Shown here: positions 1 to 5,285 of the stretch, piece by piece
How the letters are laid out: the number at the start of each line of letters is the position of its first letter
Position numbering within the stretch: the stretch's first letter is position 1
NCBI GenBank assembly: GCA_023426265.1
Contig: JAFABA010000033.1
Location: 1 to 6,714, forward strand
Reading direction: 5' to 3'
DNA from: Bacillota bacterium
GTDB taxonomy: Bacteria > Bacillota > Clostridia > Christensenellales > CAG-138
DNA length: 6,714 nt
Translations under genes and position numbers: made by a program
Notes under the pieces: generated by a model
What the model was told of the DNA's origin: nothing
Seen by the model: the letters and a program-made list of their open reading frames with translations, nothing else
The model's database searches: none

Positions 1-1
1 A

Positions 2-1120
2 GGCCCGCGTCGCGTTGGAATATTGGGCGGGACATTTAATCCCATACATCAGGGGCACATCCAAATGGCGCAGGGCGTGCGCCGGGCGCTCGGGCTTGAT
101 GAGGTATTGCTGATCCCGGCTGCGGACCCTCCGCACAAGGAAGTGGACGGGCATATCGGCGCGGAGCATAGGTATCAAATGGCCTGCCTTGCGGCCGATG
201 GGCTTGAGGATATCTCGGTTTCGGATATCGAGCTTGCGCGCGGCGGGAAGAGCTATACCGTCGATACTGTGCTTGAACTCAAAAAGCGCTACCCGCAGGA
301 TCGCTTCCATGTGATCGTGGGCAGTGACCTCTTAAACGACCTTCCTACCTGGAACCGCGCGGAGGAACTGATGCGCCTTGCGGCAATCGTCGGCGTGAAG
401 CGGCAGGGGCAGGACTGTGGCGATGAGGAGGCTGCAACTCGTCTCAGGGCGGAATACGGCGCGACGATCGAACTTCTGGATATTCAGGTGCCGCCCGTTT
501 CCTCCACGCTGGTACGGGACCGCGTCTATGATGCGCTGCCTATCGTTGGGCTTGTGCCGCCCGCCGTGGAAACATATATCTACGAGCAAGGCCTGTATAT
601 TCCCGATTCTCTCAAGCGGATGCAGGAAAATTGCCGCGACGCGTTGAATGTAAATAGATACCGGCATACCATGGGCGTTGTGCGCACGGCGGTATCGCTT
701 GCAGCCCGCTACGGGGCGGACGCAAAAAAAGCGCGGCTGGCGGCGCTGCTGCATGATTGCGCGCGCGGTTCGGACAGCGGCGCGCTGTCCCATGCCGCAT
801 CGGGGGAACGCCTTGCGCGTACGCGCTACGGCATAACGGATGAAGAAGTGCTGCGCGCCATAAAACTGCATACGACTTCCGACCGCGGGGCGACAAAGCT
901 TGACAAAATCATATACGTAGCGGATATGATAGAACCCAACCGGGAGTTTCCGGGCGTTGGCAGGCTCAGGGCCCTGGCGTTTGAGGATCTCAACGCCGCG
1001 ATGGCCGCGTGCTTGGAAGATTGTATCGGTTATGTGCGCGCGCGGGGGCAAAGCGTAGATGAGCATTCCCTTGCGGCGCTCAGGGAACTCAAACAGGACA
1101 GTTTTTCATACCCCGAGTAA
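2..1120 (+). CDS. nadD: NadD-YqeK fusion: nicotinate-nucleotide adenylyltransferase plus HD-domain Ap4A hydrolase (5' end outside window)
   Basis: The reading frame is open to the left edge and reads RRVGILGGTFNPIHQGH, so the true start lies upstream. The TTG at 23 is an internal Leu codon. Residues below are numbered from that Leu. Residues 1-195 are NadD, which adenylylates nicotinate mononucleotide with ATP to form deamido-NAD in cytoplasmic NAD synthesis. They show GGTFNP and HQGH (nucleotidyltransferase motif, 2-12), GKSYTVDT (75-82) and SSTLVRDR (160-167). Residues ~200-355 are a YqeK HD-domain phosphohydrolase; the family cleaves Ap4A symmetrically. The metal ligands are visible: H215, H244-D245, H257, H283 and D301, in YVADMIEPNR. 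In many Firmicutes these are two adjacent genes; here they form one uninterrupted frame. The segment between HD and the next His is short (11 residues; about 30 in B. subtilis YqeK as I recall it). rsfS follows after 93 bp, the usual order. Both domain assignments are secure; activity of the shortened HD domain is not proven. Confidence 0.95.
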   Translation, partial: GPRRVGILGGTFNPIHQGHIQMAQGVRRALGLDEVLLIPAADPPHKEVDGHIGAEHRYQMACLAADGLEDISVSDIELARGGKSYTVDTVLELKKRYPQDRFHVIVGSDLLNDLPTWNRAEELMRLAAIVGVKRQGQDCGDEEAATRLRAEYGATIELLDIQVPPVSSTLVRDRVYDALPIVGLVPPAVETYIYEQGLYIPDSLKRMQENCRDALNVNRYRHTMGVVRTAVSLAARYGADAKKARLAALLHDCARGSDSGALSHAASGERLARTRYGITDEEVLRAIKLHTTSDRGATKLDKIIYVADMIEPNREFPGVGRLRALAFEDLNAAMAACLEDCIGYVRARGQSVDEHSLAALRELKQDSFSYPE

Positions 1121-1145
1121 TGGCGGATATTTGAGCTGCGGGGTA

Positions 1146-1172
1146 TTGAAATATTGGAACACGGGGTATAAA
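1146..1172 (+). promoter_or_regulatory. weak candidate promoter for rsfS, with CGGGGTAT repeats
   Basis: TTGAAA (1146-1151) and TATAAA (1167-1172) lie 15 bp apart, shorter than the ideal 17, about 40 bp before the rsfS start. The sequence CGGGGTAT occurs twice (1139-1146 and 1162-1169), and its inverted form ATACCCCG lies at the very end of nadD-yqeK (1108-1115), so a hairpin with either downstream copy is possible. There is no T-tract, so read-through from nadD-yqeK is likely and this promoter may not be used. Confidence 0.25.
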
Positions 1173-1213
1173 AGTTTTAGAACTTACGTCATGAAAAGAA
1201 AGGAGATGTCCGT

Positions 1214-1615
1214 TTGGAAGCAAAAGAACAGGTTCTTGCCTTGTGCGAGGTACTCTATGACAAAAAGGCACAGGATATCATTGCCATCCATGTGGAGGAT
1301 AAAACAATCATAGCGGACTGGTTTATCATCTGCAGCGGGCGCGTCGTTCCCCAGGTGAAAGCGATTTGCGACGAAGTGGAGGAAAAGGCCCCGGGCTTCA
1401 ATCTGACGCTGCGGCGCAAGGAAGGCTATGCCGAGGGCAGATGGATCGTATTGGATTTTTCAAATATACTCGTTCACCTGTTCATCCCCGATGAGCGCAA
1501 ATATTACAATATGGAACGCCTGTGGATGGACGACCCACGCGATGCCATTCTGTTCTCGCAAATGAAAGAGGAGCAGGAACAGACAGCGCACAATCCTGCA
1601 AACGGGCAGGCATAG
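1214..1615 (+). CDS. rsfS: ribosomal silencing factor RsfS
   Basis: This 133-residue protein matches the RsfS/YbeB/Iojap family in length and motifs. Members bind ribosomal protein uL14 on the 50S subunit, block joining with the 30S subunit and lower translation in starvation. Visible family features are DKKAQDIIAIHV (16-27), IADWFIICSGR (33-43), QVKAICDEVE (47-56), an EG pair followed by RWIVLDFSNILVHLF (76-90) and YYNMERLW (97-104). The last ~25 residues are polar (KEEQEQTAHNPANGQA) and look like a disordered tail. The start is TTG at 1214, chosen because AAAGGAG ends 8 bases upstream and the family alignment begins at the following residues. The gene follows nadD-yqeK in the usual order and is probably cotranscribed with it. 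It ends 30 bp before a long palindromic repeat that may stop transcription. Confidence 0.95.
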   Translation: MEAKEQVLALCEVLYDKKAQDIIAIHVEDKTIIADWFIICSGRVVPQVKAICDEVEEKAPGFNLTLRRKEGYAEGRWIVLDFSNILVHLFIPDERKYYNMERLWMDDPRDAILFSQMKEEQEQTAHNPANGQA

Positions 1616-1645
1616 GCCATATTCCAAACAATATGTAACGGAATC

Positions 1646-1890
1646 GTGCAAACCGGCGATACTCACCGGTTCAGACCATCGACAAACCCTTCCTCAGGGG
1701 CTTTGCCCCCGAACCCCCACCCAAGGGACACATCCCTTGGGAATCCCTTTCGTGGGGAACGCCCTATTTTAGGGTGTTCTCGGGAATGGGTTCTTAGGGC
1801 CGTTACGGCCCTAAGCGGGTGTTCGAGGGCAGAGCCCTCAACGTAATCCTCTGTTGACAGACTGAACCGGCGATACTCGCCGGTTTTGTG
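1646..1890. repeat. ~245-bp imperfect palindrome, MITE-like or structured interspersed repeat
   Basis: This fills most of the 350-base gap between rsfS and the WYL gene. The two arms mirror each other around position 1768: the outer 40 bases of the left arm match the reverse complement of the right arm at 27 positions without gaps by my count, and similarity continues inward with small shifts. Each arm also contains its own hairpins: GGGGC/GCCCC (1697-1709), CCCAAGGGA/TCCCTTGGG (1720-1741), the central GAACGCCCTA/TAGGGTGTTC (1757-1779), TTAGGGCCG/CGGCCCTAA (1793-1813) and GAGGGC/GCCCTC (1825-1839). Near-identical 21-base units sit at the two ends (1651-1671 and 1865-1885). No transposase is present, and the short frames inside look like chance products of GC-rich repeat DNA. 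It could be a transposon-derived MITE, a REP-like element or a structured RNA. As a folded transcript it could also end rsfS transcription. Confidence 0.8.
1865..1888 (+). terminator. terminator-like hairpin at right end of the palindromic element
   Basis: AACCGGCGA pairs with TCGCCGGTT across a TAC loop, giving a perfect 9-bp stem, and the 3' arm runs into TTTTG. It could end transcripts from rsfS. The copy at 1651-1671 has one change that puts a C-A mismatch in the stem, and it is followed by CAG rather than Ts, so it should terminate poorly. Confidence 0.5.
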
Positions 1891-1913
1891 ATATAATGCC
1901 GCTATAATGGCGT
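1889..1913 (+). promoter_or_regulatory. extended -10 promoter for the WYL regulator, with a tandem 11-bp repeat
   Basis: TGA-TATAAT (1889-1897) is an extended -10 element. No good -35 is seen at 17 bp; TTGACA at 1854-1859 is too far away (32 bp). A second TATAAT lies at 1903-1908. TATAATGCCGC and TATAATGGCGT are tandem 11-bp repeats (1892-1913), about one helix turn apart, a geometry that could suit a regulator, perhaps the WYL protein itself. The start codon is ~55-70 bp downstream. Confidence 0.5.
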
Positions 1914-1965
1914 CATTCGCAAGAAAAAACATAGCCAGACCGATGGCCTGATAGACGGGGGTCAT

Positions 1966-2877
1966 ATGAAACTTGACCGTTTGCTCGGAATCCTCACCAT
2001 ACTCCTTCAGAATAACCGCATAACCGCTCCGCAGCTTGCCGAAAGGTTTGAGGTTTCCCGCCGTACGATCGAGCGGGATATTGACGCGCTGTGCCGGGCG
2101 GGGATACCCGTAGTCACCTATCAGGGCGGAGGCGGCGGCATTTCGATTGCAGAAGGGTATAAACTGGATAAAAGCATACTCACTGCGGACGAGCTTTCCG
2201 GCATCATCGCCGCGCTCAAGGGGATTGGCAGCGTATCTGAAAGGTCCCAGGTGGAACAGACGCTCGACAAACTTTCCATCAACAAGGACGCCGTGGTATC
2301 TTTGCGGGAGCCTGTCGTCATCGATCTTGCATCCCATTACAAAGTCAGCCTGACCCCTAAAATCGCGCTGATCAAGCAGGCAATTCTGGAACAGAGGTTG
2401 ATCGAATTTGATTATTATTATGAAAAAGGCCAGACACACCGCCAAATAGAGCCTTATTTTGTTGTTTTTCAGTGGACGGCATGGTATGTATTCGGATTTT
2501 GCCCGGAGCAGCAGGATTGGCGGATGTTTAAGCTTGCGCGGCTCTGGGAGCTGAAGCTGTGCGACGAGACATATATTCCACGCGAAATACCGCCGGGAAA
2601 GCAGGATTTTCATGCGCGCTTTCCGGACGACAAAAAGCTTATCGCGCTGTTTGAACCGTCGGCCAAATATCAGTTGATCGAGGAGTATGGATTAAATTGC
2701 TTTACGGAAACCGAAGACGGAAAACTGCGTTTTGAAAACGGATACACAAACCCGGATTATACGGTCTCCTGGCTGCTCGGCTTTGGGCATAAGGTAAAGG
2801 TATTGGAACCTGCCCACCTGGCGGAGAAAATACGGCAAATTGCGGAAAAAATTGTTGAGCGGTATGATGGAACGTGA
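1966..2877 (+). CDS. YafY-type transcriptional regulator: DeoR-like winged helix plus WYL domain
   Basis: This 303-residue protein has the standard layout of WYL regulators. A winged helix lies at 1-60: MKLDRLLGILTILLQNNRIT, then helix-turn-helix residues APQLAERFEVSRRTIERDID (21-40) and a wing with a GGGGG run (54-58). A WYL domain covers ~130-200, with PYFVVFQWTAWYVFGFC and DWRMFKLARL. The signature reads W-Y-V (173-175) in place of W-Y-L. A C-terminal extension at ~215-300 resembles the WCX region. WYL domains sense ligands, in some cases single-stranded nucleic acid, and many members control DNA-damage, phage-defence or stress genes. ATG at 1966 follows a weak GGGGG site and fits the family N-terminus. 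The AlkZ-related gene begins ~107 bp downstream on the same strand and is the obvious candidate target. The effector is unknown. Confidence 0.93.
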   Translation: MKLDRLLGILTILLQNNRITAPQLAERFEVSRRTIERDIDALCRAGIPVVTYQGGGGGISIAEGYKLDKSILTADELSGIIAALKGIGSVSERSQVEQTLDKLSINKDAVVSLREPVVIDLASHYKVSLTPKIALIKQAILEQRLIEFDYYYEKGQTHRQIEPYFVVFQWTAWYVFGFCPEQQDWRMFKLARLWELKLCDETYIPREIPPGKQDFHARFPDDKKLIALFEPSAKYQLIEEYGLNCFTETEDGKLRFENGYTNPDYTVSWLLGFGHKVKVLEPAHLAEKIRQIAEKIVERYDGT

Positions 2878-2984
2878 CAGACGGTTGTCGTGTTGTGGCT
2901 GGTAGAATAAAATCATTGGGGAGTTGCTATCGGCGGGAGCTTTTATTCAATCTATATGGGCAAAATTTATATGAGGGCGACGGT

Positions 2985-3680
2985 ATGATTCAAAACTACA
3001 ACGATTTTGTAAGGACATTGCAGAGCGCAGGGTTTTCTATGGGCGGCGGGAACAGCGAAGGGATTTTTTCGGTGGTTCCGTGGAGCTGGGATGAAACCCC
3101 GCCCTATGAAACTCCCGTCCGCTGGCATACCGGGAATCCGGAAACCGACCCATGGGAGTGGCGCATGCGCGTTTTGGACGAGCGCGACGACATCGCCTAT
3201 GCCAAGCTGTTTTTCAAAAAGAGCGGGTATATCACAAAAGAATGGTACCCGTATTTCCTGGCGGTAAGGCGCGGCGGCAAAGAGCTTGCGGAAGAATACG
3301 AAAATGGCGCGGCCAGCCGCTTTGCCAAGAGGATTTATGACATCATACTCGAACATGAAACGTTGCCGGTCCACGCCATCAAGCAAATCGGCGGGTTTTC
3401 AAAAGAGGACGCTTCCAAATTTGATCAGGCCTTGGTTGAGCTGCAAATGAAGCTGTATCTGACCATGTGCGGGAGGCGGCAAAAGCTTTCCCAAAAGGGG
3501 GAAGAGTACGGCTGGTCCTCCACGGTATTCTGCACGGTGGAACGGTATTTCGGTATGGATGTGTTTGAAAGGGCGGACAAGATCAGCGAAACGGAAGCAG
3601 CCGAGAAGATAACGGAACAGATTTATCGCCTGAATCCCTCAGCGGAGCCCAAAAAGATTTTGAAATTTATGAGGGGTTAG
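2985..3680 (+). CDS. AlkZ-related protein (putative winged-helix DNA glycosylase-like, function unproven)
   Basis: This 231-residue soluble protein has a conserved-looking N-terminal block: AGFSMGGGNSEGIFS (15-29), VPWSWDETPPYETPVRWHTG (31-50) and DPWEWRMRVLDERDDIAYAKLFF (55-77). A helical C-terminal half follows, with GGFSKEDASKFDQALVELQM (136-155) that could form a winged helix. I recall this pattern from Firmicute proteins labelled AlkZ-related, that is, distant relatives of the AlkZ/YcaQ glycosylases that unhook DNA crosslinks; this is from memory, not a search. I cannot place the QxQ/QxD catalytic motif, so enzyme activity is uncertain. The start at ATG 2985 is preferred because GAGGG lies 7 bases upstream and the protein then begins MIQNYNDF. 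An earlier GTG at 2874 would add 37 unlikely-looking residues and overlap the WYL stop. A weak extended -10 (TGG-TAGAAT, 2900-2908) might give its own transcript. A strong terminator follows. Confidence 0.7.
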   Translation: MIQNYNDFVRTLQSAGFSMGGGNSEGIFSVVPWSWDETPPYETPVRWHTGNPETDPWEWRMRVLDERDDIAYAKLFFKKSGYITKEWYPYFLAVRRGGKELAEEYENGAASRFAKRIYDIILEHETLPVHAIKQIGGFSKEDASKFDQALVELQMKLYLTMCGRRQKLSQKGEEYGWSSTVFCTVERYFGMDVFERADKISETEAAEKITEQIYRLNPSAEPKKILKFMRG

Positions 3681-3699
3681 GCAAGCATCAGAAAACGGA

Positions 3700-3740
3700 A
3701 AGGGCAGACGGCATGAGGCTGTCTGCCCTTGGTTATTTTT
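3700..3740. terminator. bidirectional intrinsic terminator between convergent genes
   Basis: AAGGGCAGAC (3700... arm) pairs with GTCTGCCCTT (ending at 3730). The stem extends to about 13 bp, with one G-U pair and a loop of ATGAG. On the + strand GGTTATTTTT follows; on the minus strand the flank reads TTCCGTTTTC. It therefore can end both the AlkZ-related transcript and rex, which converge here. Confidence 0.88.
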
Positions 3741-3765
3741 GCGCGCAGCCTGGTGAGGCTTGAGT

Positions 3766-4392
3766 TCAGTCCTCCAGCGCGTTCAGCCGGTAGGAAAGCA
3801 CAAACATGCTGTCGCTCAATTGGATATTTTCAATGGGAACGGACGCCGTTACGTCCATGGGAACAAAGTTCCATATGGCACGGATGCCTGCGCTCACCAT
3901 GGTATCCGCAATTTCCTGCGCGGACCTGCGCCGGGCGGTGATGATGCCGATGTCCACGTTGTTTTCTTTGATAAAGTCGCTTAACTGTTCCACGGGTAAA
4001 ATGGGTTTTTCGTTGATCGTGTGGCCGATCAGCGATTCTTCGACGTCAAAAAGCGCGATCACCTCAAACCCTTTTTGCGCAAACCCTTCGTACTTGGCCA
4101 AAGCCTGTCCGATGTTGCCCGCACCCACGATTACGAGGCGATAGTTGCGCGTCAGCCCCAATATATTGGCGATCTCTTTGTGCAGGTTCTGTACGGGGTA
4201 GCCGTATCCCTGCTGGCCAAAGCCGCCGAAACAATTGAGGTCCTGACGAACCTGGGAGGGGTTGAGCCCCATTTGCTGTGCCAGTTCGCTTGAGGAAATA
4301 CGTTCCACATGTTCCGCGTTGAGCAACTCAAGCTGGCGGTAATATCTGGGCAACCGCCTGATTACGGCCTCAGATACCTTGCGCTCTTTCAT
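3766..4392 (-). CDS. rex: redox-sensing transcriptional repressor Rex
   Basis: This 208-residue protein is a full-length Rex. Rex dimers bind operators when NADH/NAD+ is low and release DNA when NADH binds, controlling fermentation, NADH reoxidation and respiration genes. The N-terminal winged helix (1-~80) shows SEAVIRRLPRYYRQLELL (7-24), the recognition segment SSELAQQMGLNPSQVRQDL (33-51) and FGGFGQQGYGYPV (55-67). A Rossmann domain follows, with the nucleotide-binding GAGNIG (90-95), Asp116 at the end of beta-2 (FDVEES) suited to NAD(H) rather than NADP(H), ITARRRSAQEIAD (151-163) and WNFVP (174-178). The last helix, SYRLNALED, matches the domain-swapped tail. ATG at 4392 is preceded on the minus strand by AGGAGG, with 8 bases between. 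It is divergent from xpt and convergent with the AlkZ-related gene. Confidence 0.97.
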   Translation of the reverse strand: MKERKVSEAVIRRLPRYYRQLELLNAEHVERISSSELAQQMGLNPSQVRQDLNCFGGFGQQGYGYPVQNLHKEIANILGLTRNYRLVIVGAGNIGQALAKYEGFAQKGFEVIALFDVEESLIGHTINEKPILPVEQLSDFIKENNVDIGIITARRRSAQEIADTMVSAGIRAIWNFVPMDVTASVPIENIQLSDSMFVLSYRLNALED

Positions 4393-4437
4393 CCTTATAA
4401 CCTCCTGACAGTCGACCGACGCTTACTATACAAAATA

Positions 4438-4466
4438 ATTATATCCGAATTTCTTCAGCGCATCAA
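4438..4466 (-). promoter_or_regulatory. rex promoter
   Basis: On the minus strand TTGATG (4461-4466) and TATAAT (4438-4443) are separated by exactly 17 bp. The predicted start is near 4431, giving a leader of ~38 bases with AGGAGG at 4401-4406. The perfect -10 and ideal spacing make this one of the clearest promoters in the window. Confidence 0.8.
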
Positions 4467-4505
4467 GTGCGCTTCTCTTTCCTGGATCATTTTTTCCTGA
4501 AAAAC

Positions 4506-4523
4506 TTGCAAATGCATGAACAA
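4506..4523. promoter_or_regulatory. candidate Rex operator between rex and xpt
   Basis: TTGCAAATGCATGAACAA has the 18-bp layout of Rex sites. It matches 11 of the 14 specified bases of the clostridial form TTGTTAA-N4-TTAACAA, and 10 of 14 of TTGTGAA-N4-TTCACAA. It is a dyad, TTG-N3-ATGCAT-N3-CAA. It lies ~40 bp upstream of the rex -35 and ~37 bp upstream of the xpt -35, so it could influence either promoter without overlapping it. The mismatches keep this tentative. Confidence 0.4.
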
Positions 4524-4559
4524 AATCGAATATATTCCTGCAATACAGTAAAATCATGC

Positions 4560-4588
4560 TTGAAAAAACACATAAATTGACGCATAAT
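4560..4588 (+). promoter_or_regulatory. candidate xpt promoter
   Basis: TTGAAA (4560-4565) and CATAAT (4583-4588) are 17 bp apart. Transcription would start near 4595 and leave a leader of ~27 bases before ATG 4622, with GAGGG at 4610-4614. That leader is too short for a purine riboswitch, which often precedes xpt in Firmicutes. Confidence 0.55.
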
Positions 4589-4621
4589 AAGGAAAAATAT
4601 ACGGATAAAGAGGGCCCGTGC

Positions 4622-5194
4622 ATGCAGCTTTTGAAGGATAGGATTTGCGCAGAGGGGCGCGTTCTTCCCGGCAACATCATCAAAATCGACGGTTTTTTGA
4701 ATCATCAGGTAGATATCAGGCTGATGCAGGCGCTTGCAAAGGAGTTCCGCCGTTTGTTTCCGGACAAAAGCATCAATAAAATTCTTACGGTGGAAGCTTC
4801 CGGCATCGCGCTTGCGGCAATCGTCGCCTTGGAATTTGACGTGCCCATGGTATTTGTCAAAAAGGCAAAAAGCGATAATATCGAAGGCGGGCTGTATCAG
4901 AGCGACATTTTCTCCTATACCTACAAAAAGAAAGTCACGCTGCTGCTGGCCAAGCAGTGGCTTACAGAAGAGGATAACGTGCTCGTAATCGACGATTTCT
5001 TGGCAAACGGTGAAGCCATGCGCGGAGTGATCGAAATCGTCAGCCAATCCGGCGCAAATCTCGTGGGCGTGGGGATCGCGGTGGAAAAAGGGTTCCAGCC
5101 CGGGGGTGCCAACTTGCGCGAACAGGGCGTGCATCTTGAATCTCTTGCCATTATCGAAGGCGCGGAGGACGGAAAAATCCGGTTCCGCGAGTAA
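4622..5194 (+). CDS. xpt: xanthine phosphoribosyltransferase
   Basis: This 190-residue type I phosphoribosyltransferase converts xanthine and PRPP to XMP in purine salvage in the cytoplasm. The N-terminus LKDRICAEGRVLPGNIIKID with FLNHQVDIRLMQ (25-36) is characteristic of Xpt. TVEASGIALAA (56-66) matches the base-binding region. The PRPP loop is VLVIDDFLANGEA (120-132), followed by GIAVEKGFQPGG (151-162). Length agrees with B. subtilis Xpt (about 194 residues). The start at ATG 4622 is supported by GAGGG 7 bases upstream and by the family N-terminus; an in-frame ATG at 4556 would add 22 residues and sit upstream of the likely transcription start. No pbuX-type permease follows, unlike the B. 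subtilis operon. A terminator hairpin lies 47 bp after the stop. Confidence 0.95.
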   Translation: MQLLKDRICAEGRVLPGNIIKIDGFLNHQVDIRLMQALAKEFRRLFPDKSINKILTVEASGIALAAIVALEFDVPMVFVKKAKSDNIEGGLYQSDIFSYTYKKKVTLLLAKQWLTEEDNVLVIDDFLANGEAMRGVIEIVSQSGANLVGVGIAVEKGFQPGGANLREQGVHLESLAIIEGAEDGKIRFRE

Positions 5195-5241
5195 TATTCG
5201 TATATACCGGTATTCGGGCTTTCGACCAGTGATTCACACTC

Positions 5242-5285
5242 ATACCTTCCCGTTTGCGGCACAGCATAAGCGGGAAGGTGTTTTT
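5242..5285 (+). terminator. xpt terminator hairpin whose 3' arm contains the next gene's ribosome binding site
   Basis: Bases 5242-5252 (core ACCTTCCCG) pair with 5271-5281 (core CGGGAAGGT) in an 11-bp stem with one T-G pair. The 18-base loop can extend the stem through TTTGC/GCATAAG with a bulge. TTTTT (5281-5285) follows, and the permease ATG is at 5286. AAGGTG at 5275-5280 is the only plausible ribosome binding site for the permease and is fully within the stem. The hairpin should terminate xpt transcription and, when formed, block translation of the permease. Confidence 0.75.

Noticed and set aside
332..1066. 244-codon open frame on the minus strand
   Set aside because: It is antisense to NadD-YqeK, whose motifs are unmistakable; the Arg/His-rich product is typical of a shadow frame in GC-rich DNA.
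1646..1846. 66-codon + strand frame in the repeat
   Set aside because: The frame lies wholly within the hairpin-rich repeat and has Pro/Arg-rich composition typical of translated repeat DNA.
1646..1890. CRISPR array
   Set aside because: The repeats form one palindromic element with a single pair of end units, not regularly spaced identical repeats with unique spacers, and no cas gene is present.
1663..2613. 316-codon open frame on the minus strand
   Set aside because: It lies antisense to the well-supported WYL gene and runs into the palindromic repeat; its protein has no recognisable motif and no ribosome binding site stands out.
2874..2984. Upstream GTG start for the AlkZ-related gene, overlapping the WYL stop
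   Set aside because: The added 37 residues look unlike the rest, and ATG 2985 has a better ribosome binding site and a natural N-terminus. Translational coupling cannot be fully excluded.
4556..4621. Earlier ATG for xpt
   Set aside because: It lies upstream of the likely transcription start, and the family N-terminus matches ATG 4622.
4440..4621. Purine riboswitch upstream of xpt
   Set aside because: I looked for the conserved loop and junction sequences (TATGG, TTTCTACC, GACTAT) and found none; the predicted leader is too short.
4487..5134. 215-codon open frame on the minus strand
   Set aside because: It is antisense to xpt and crosses the rex/xpt control region; no family resemblance.
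5106..5285. Longer permease frame starting inside xpt
   Set aside because: It would be read out of frame over the end of xpt and through the terminator; the membrane protein begins naturally at 5286.
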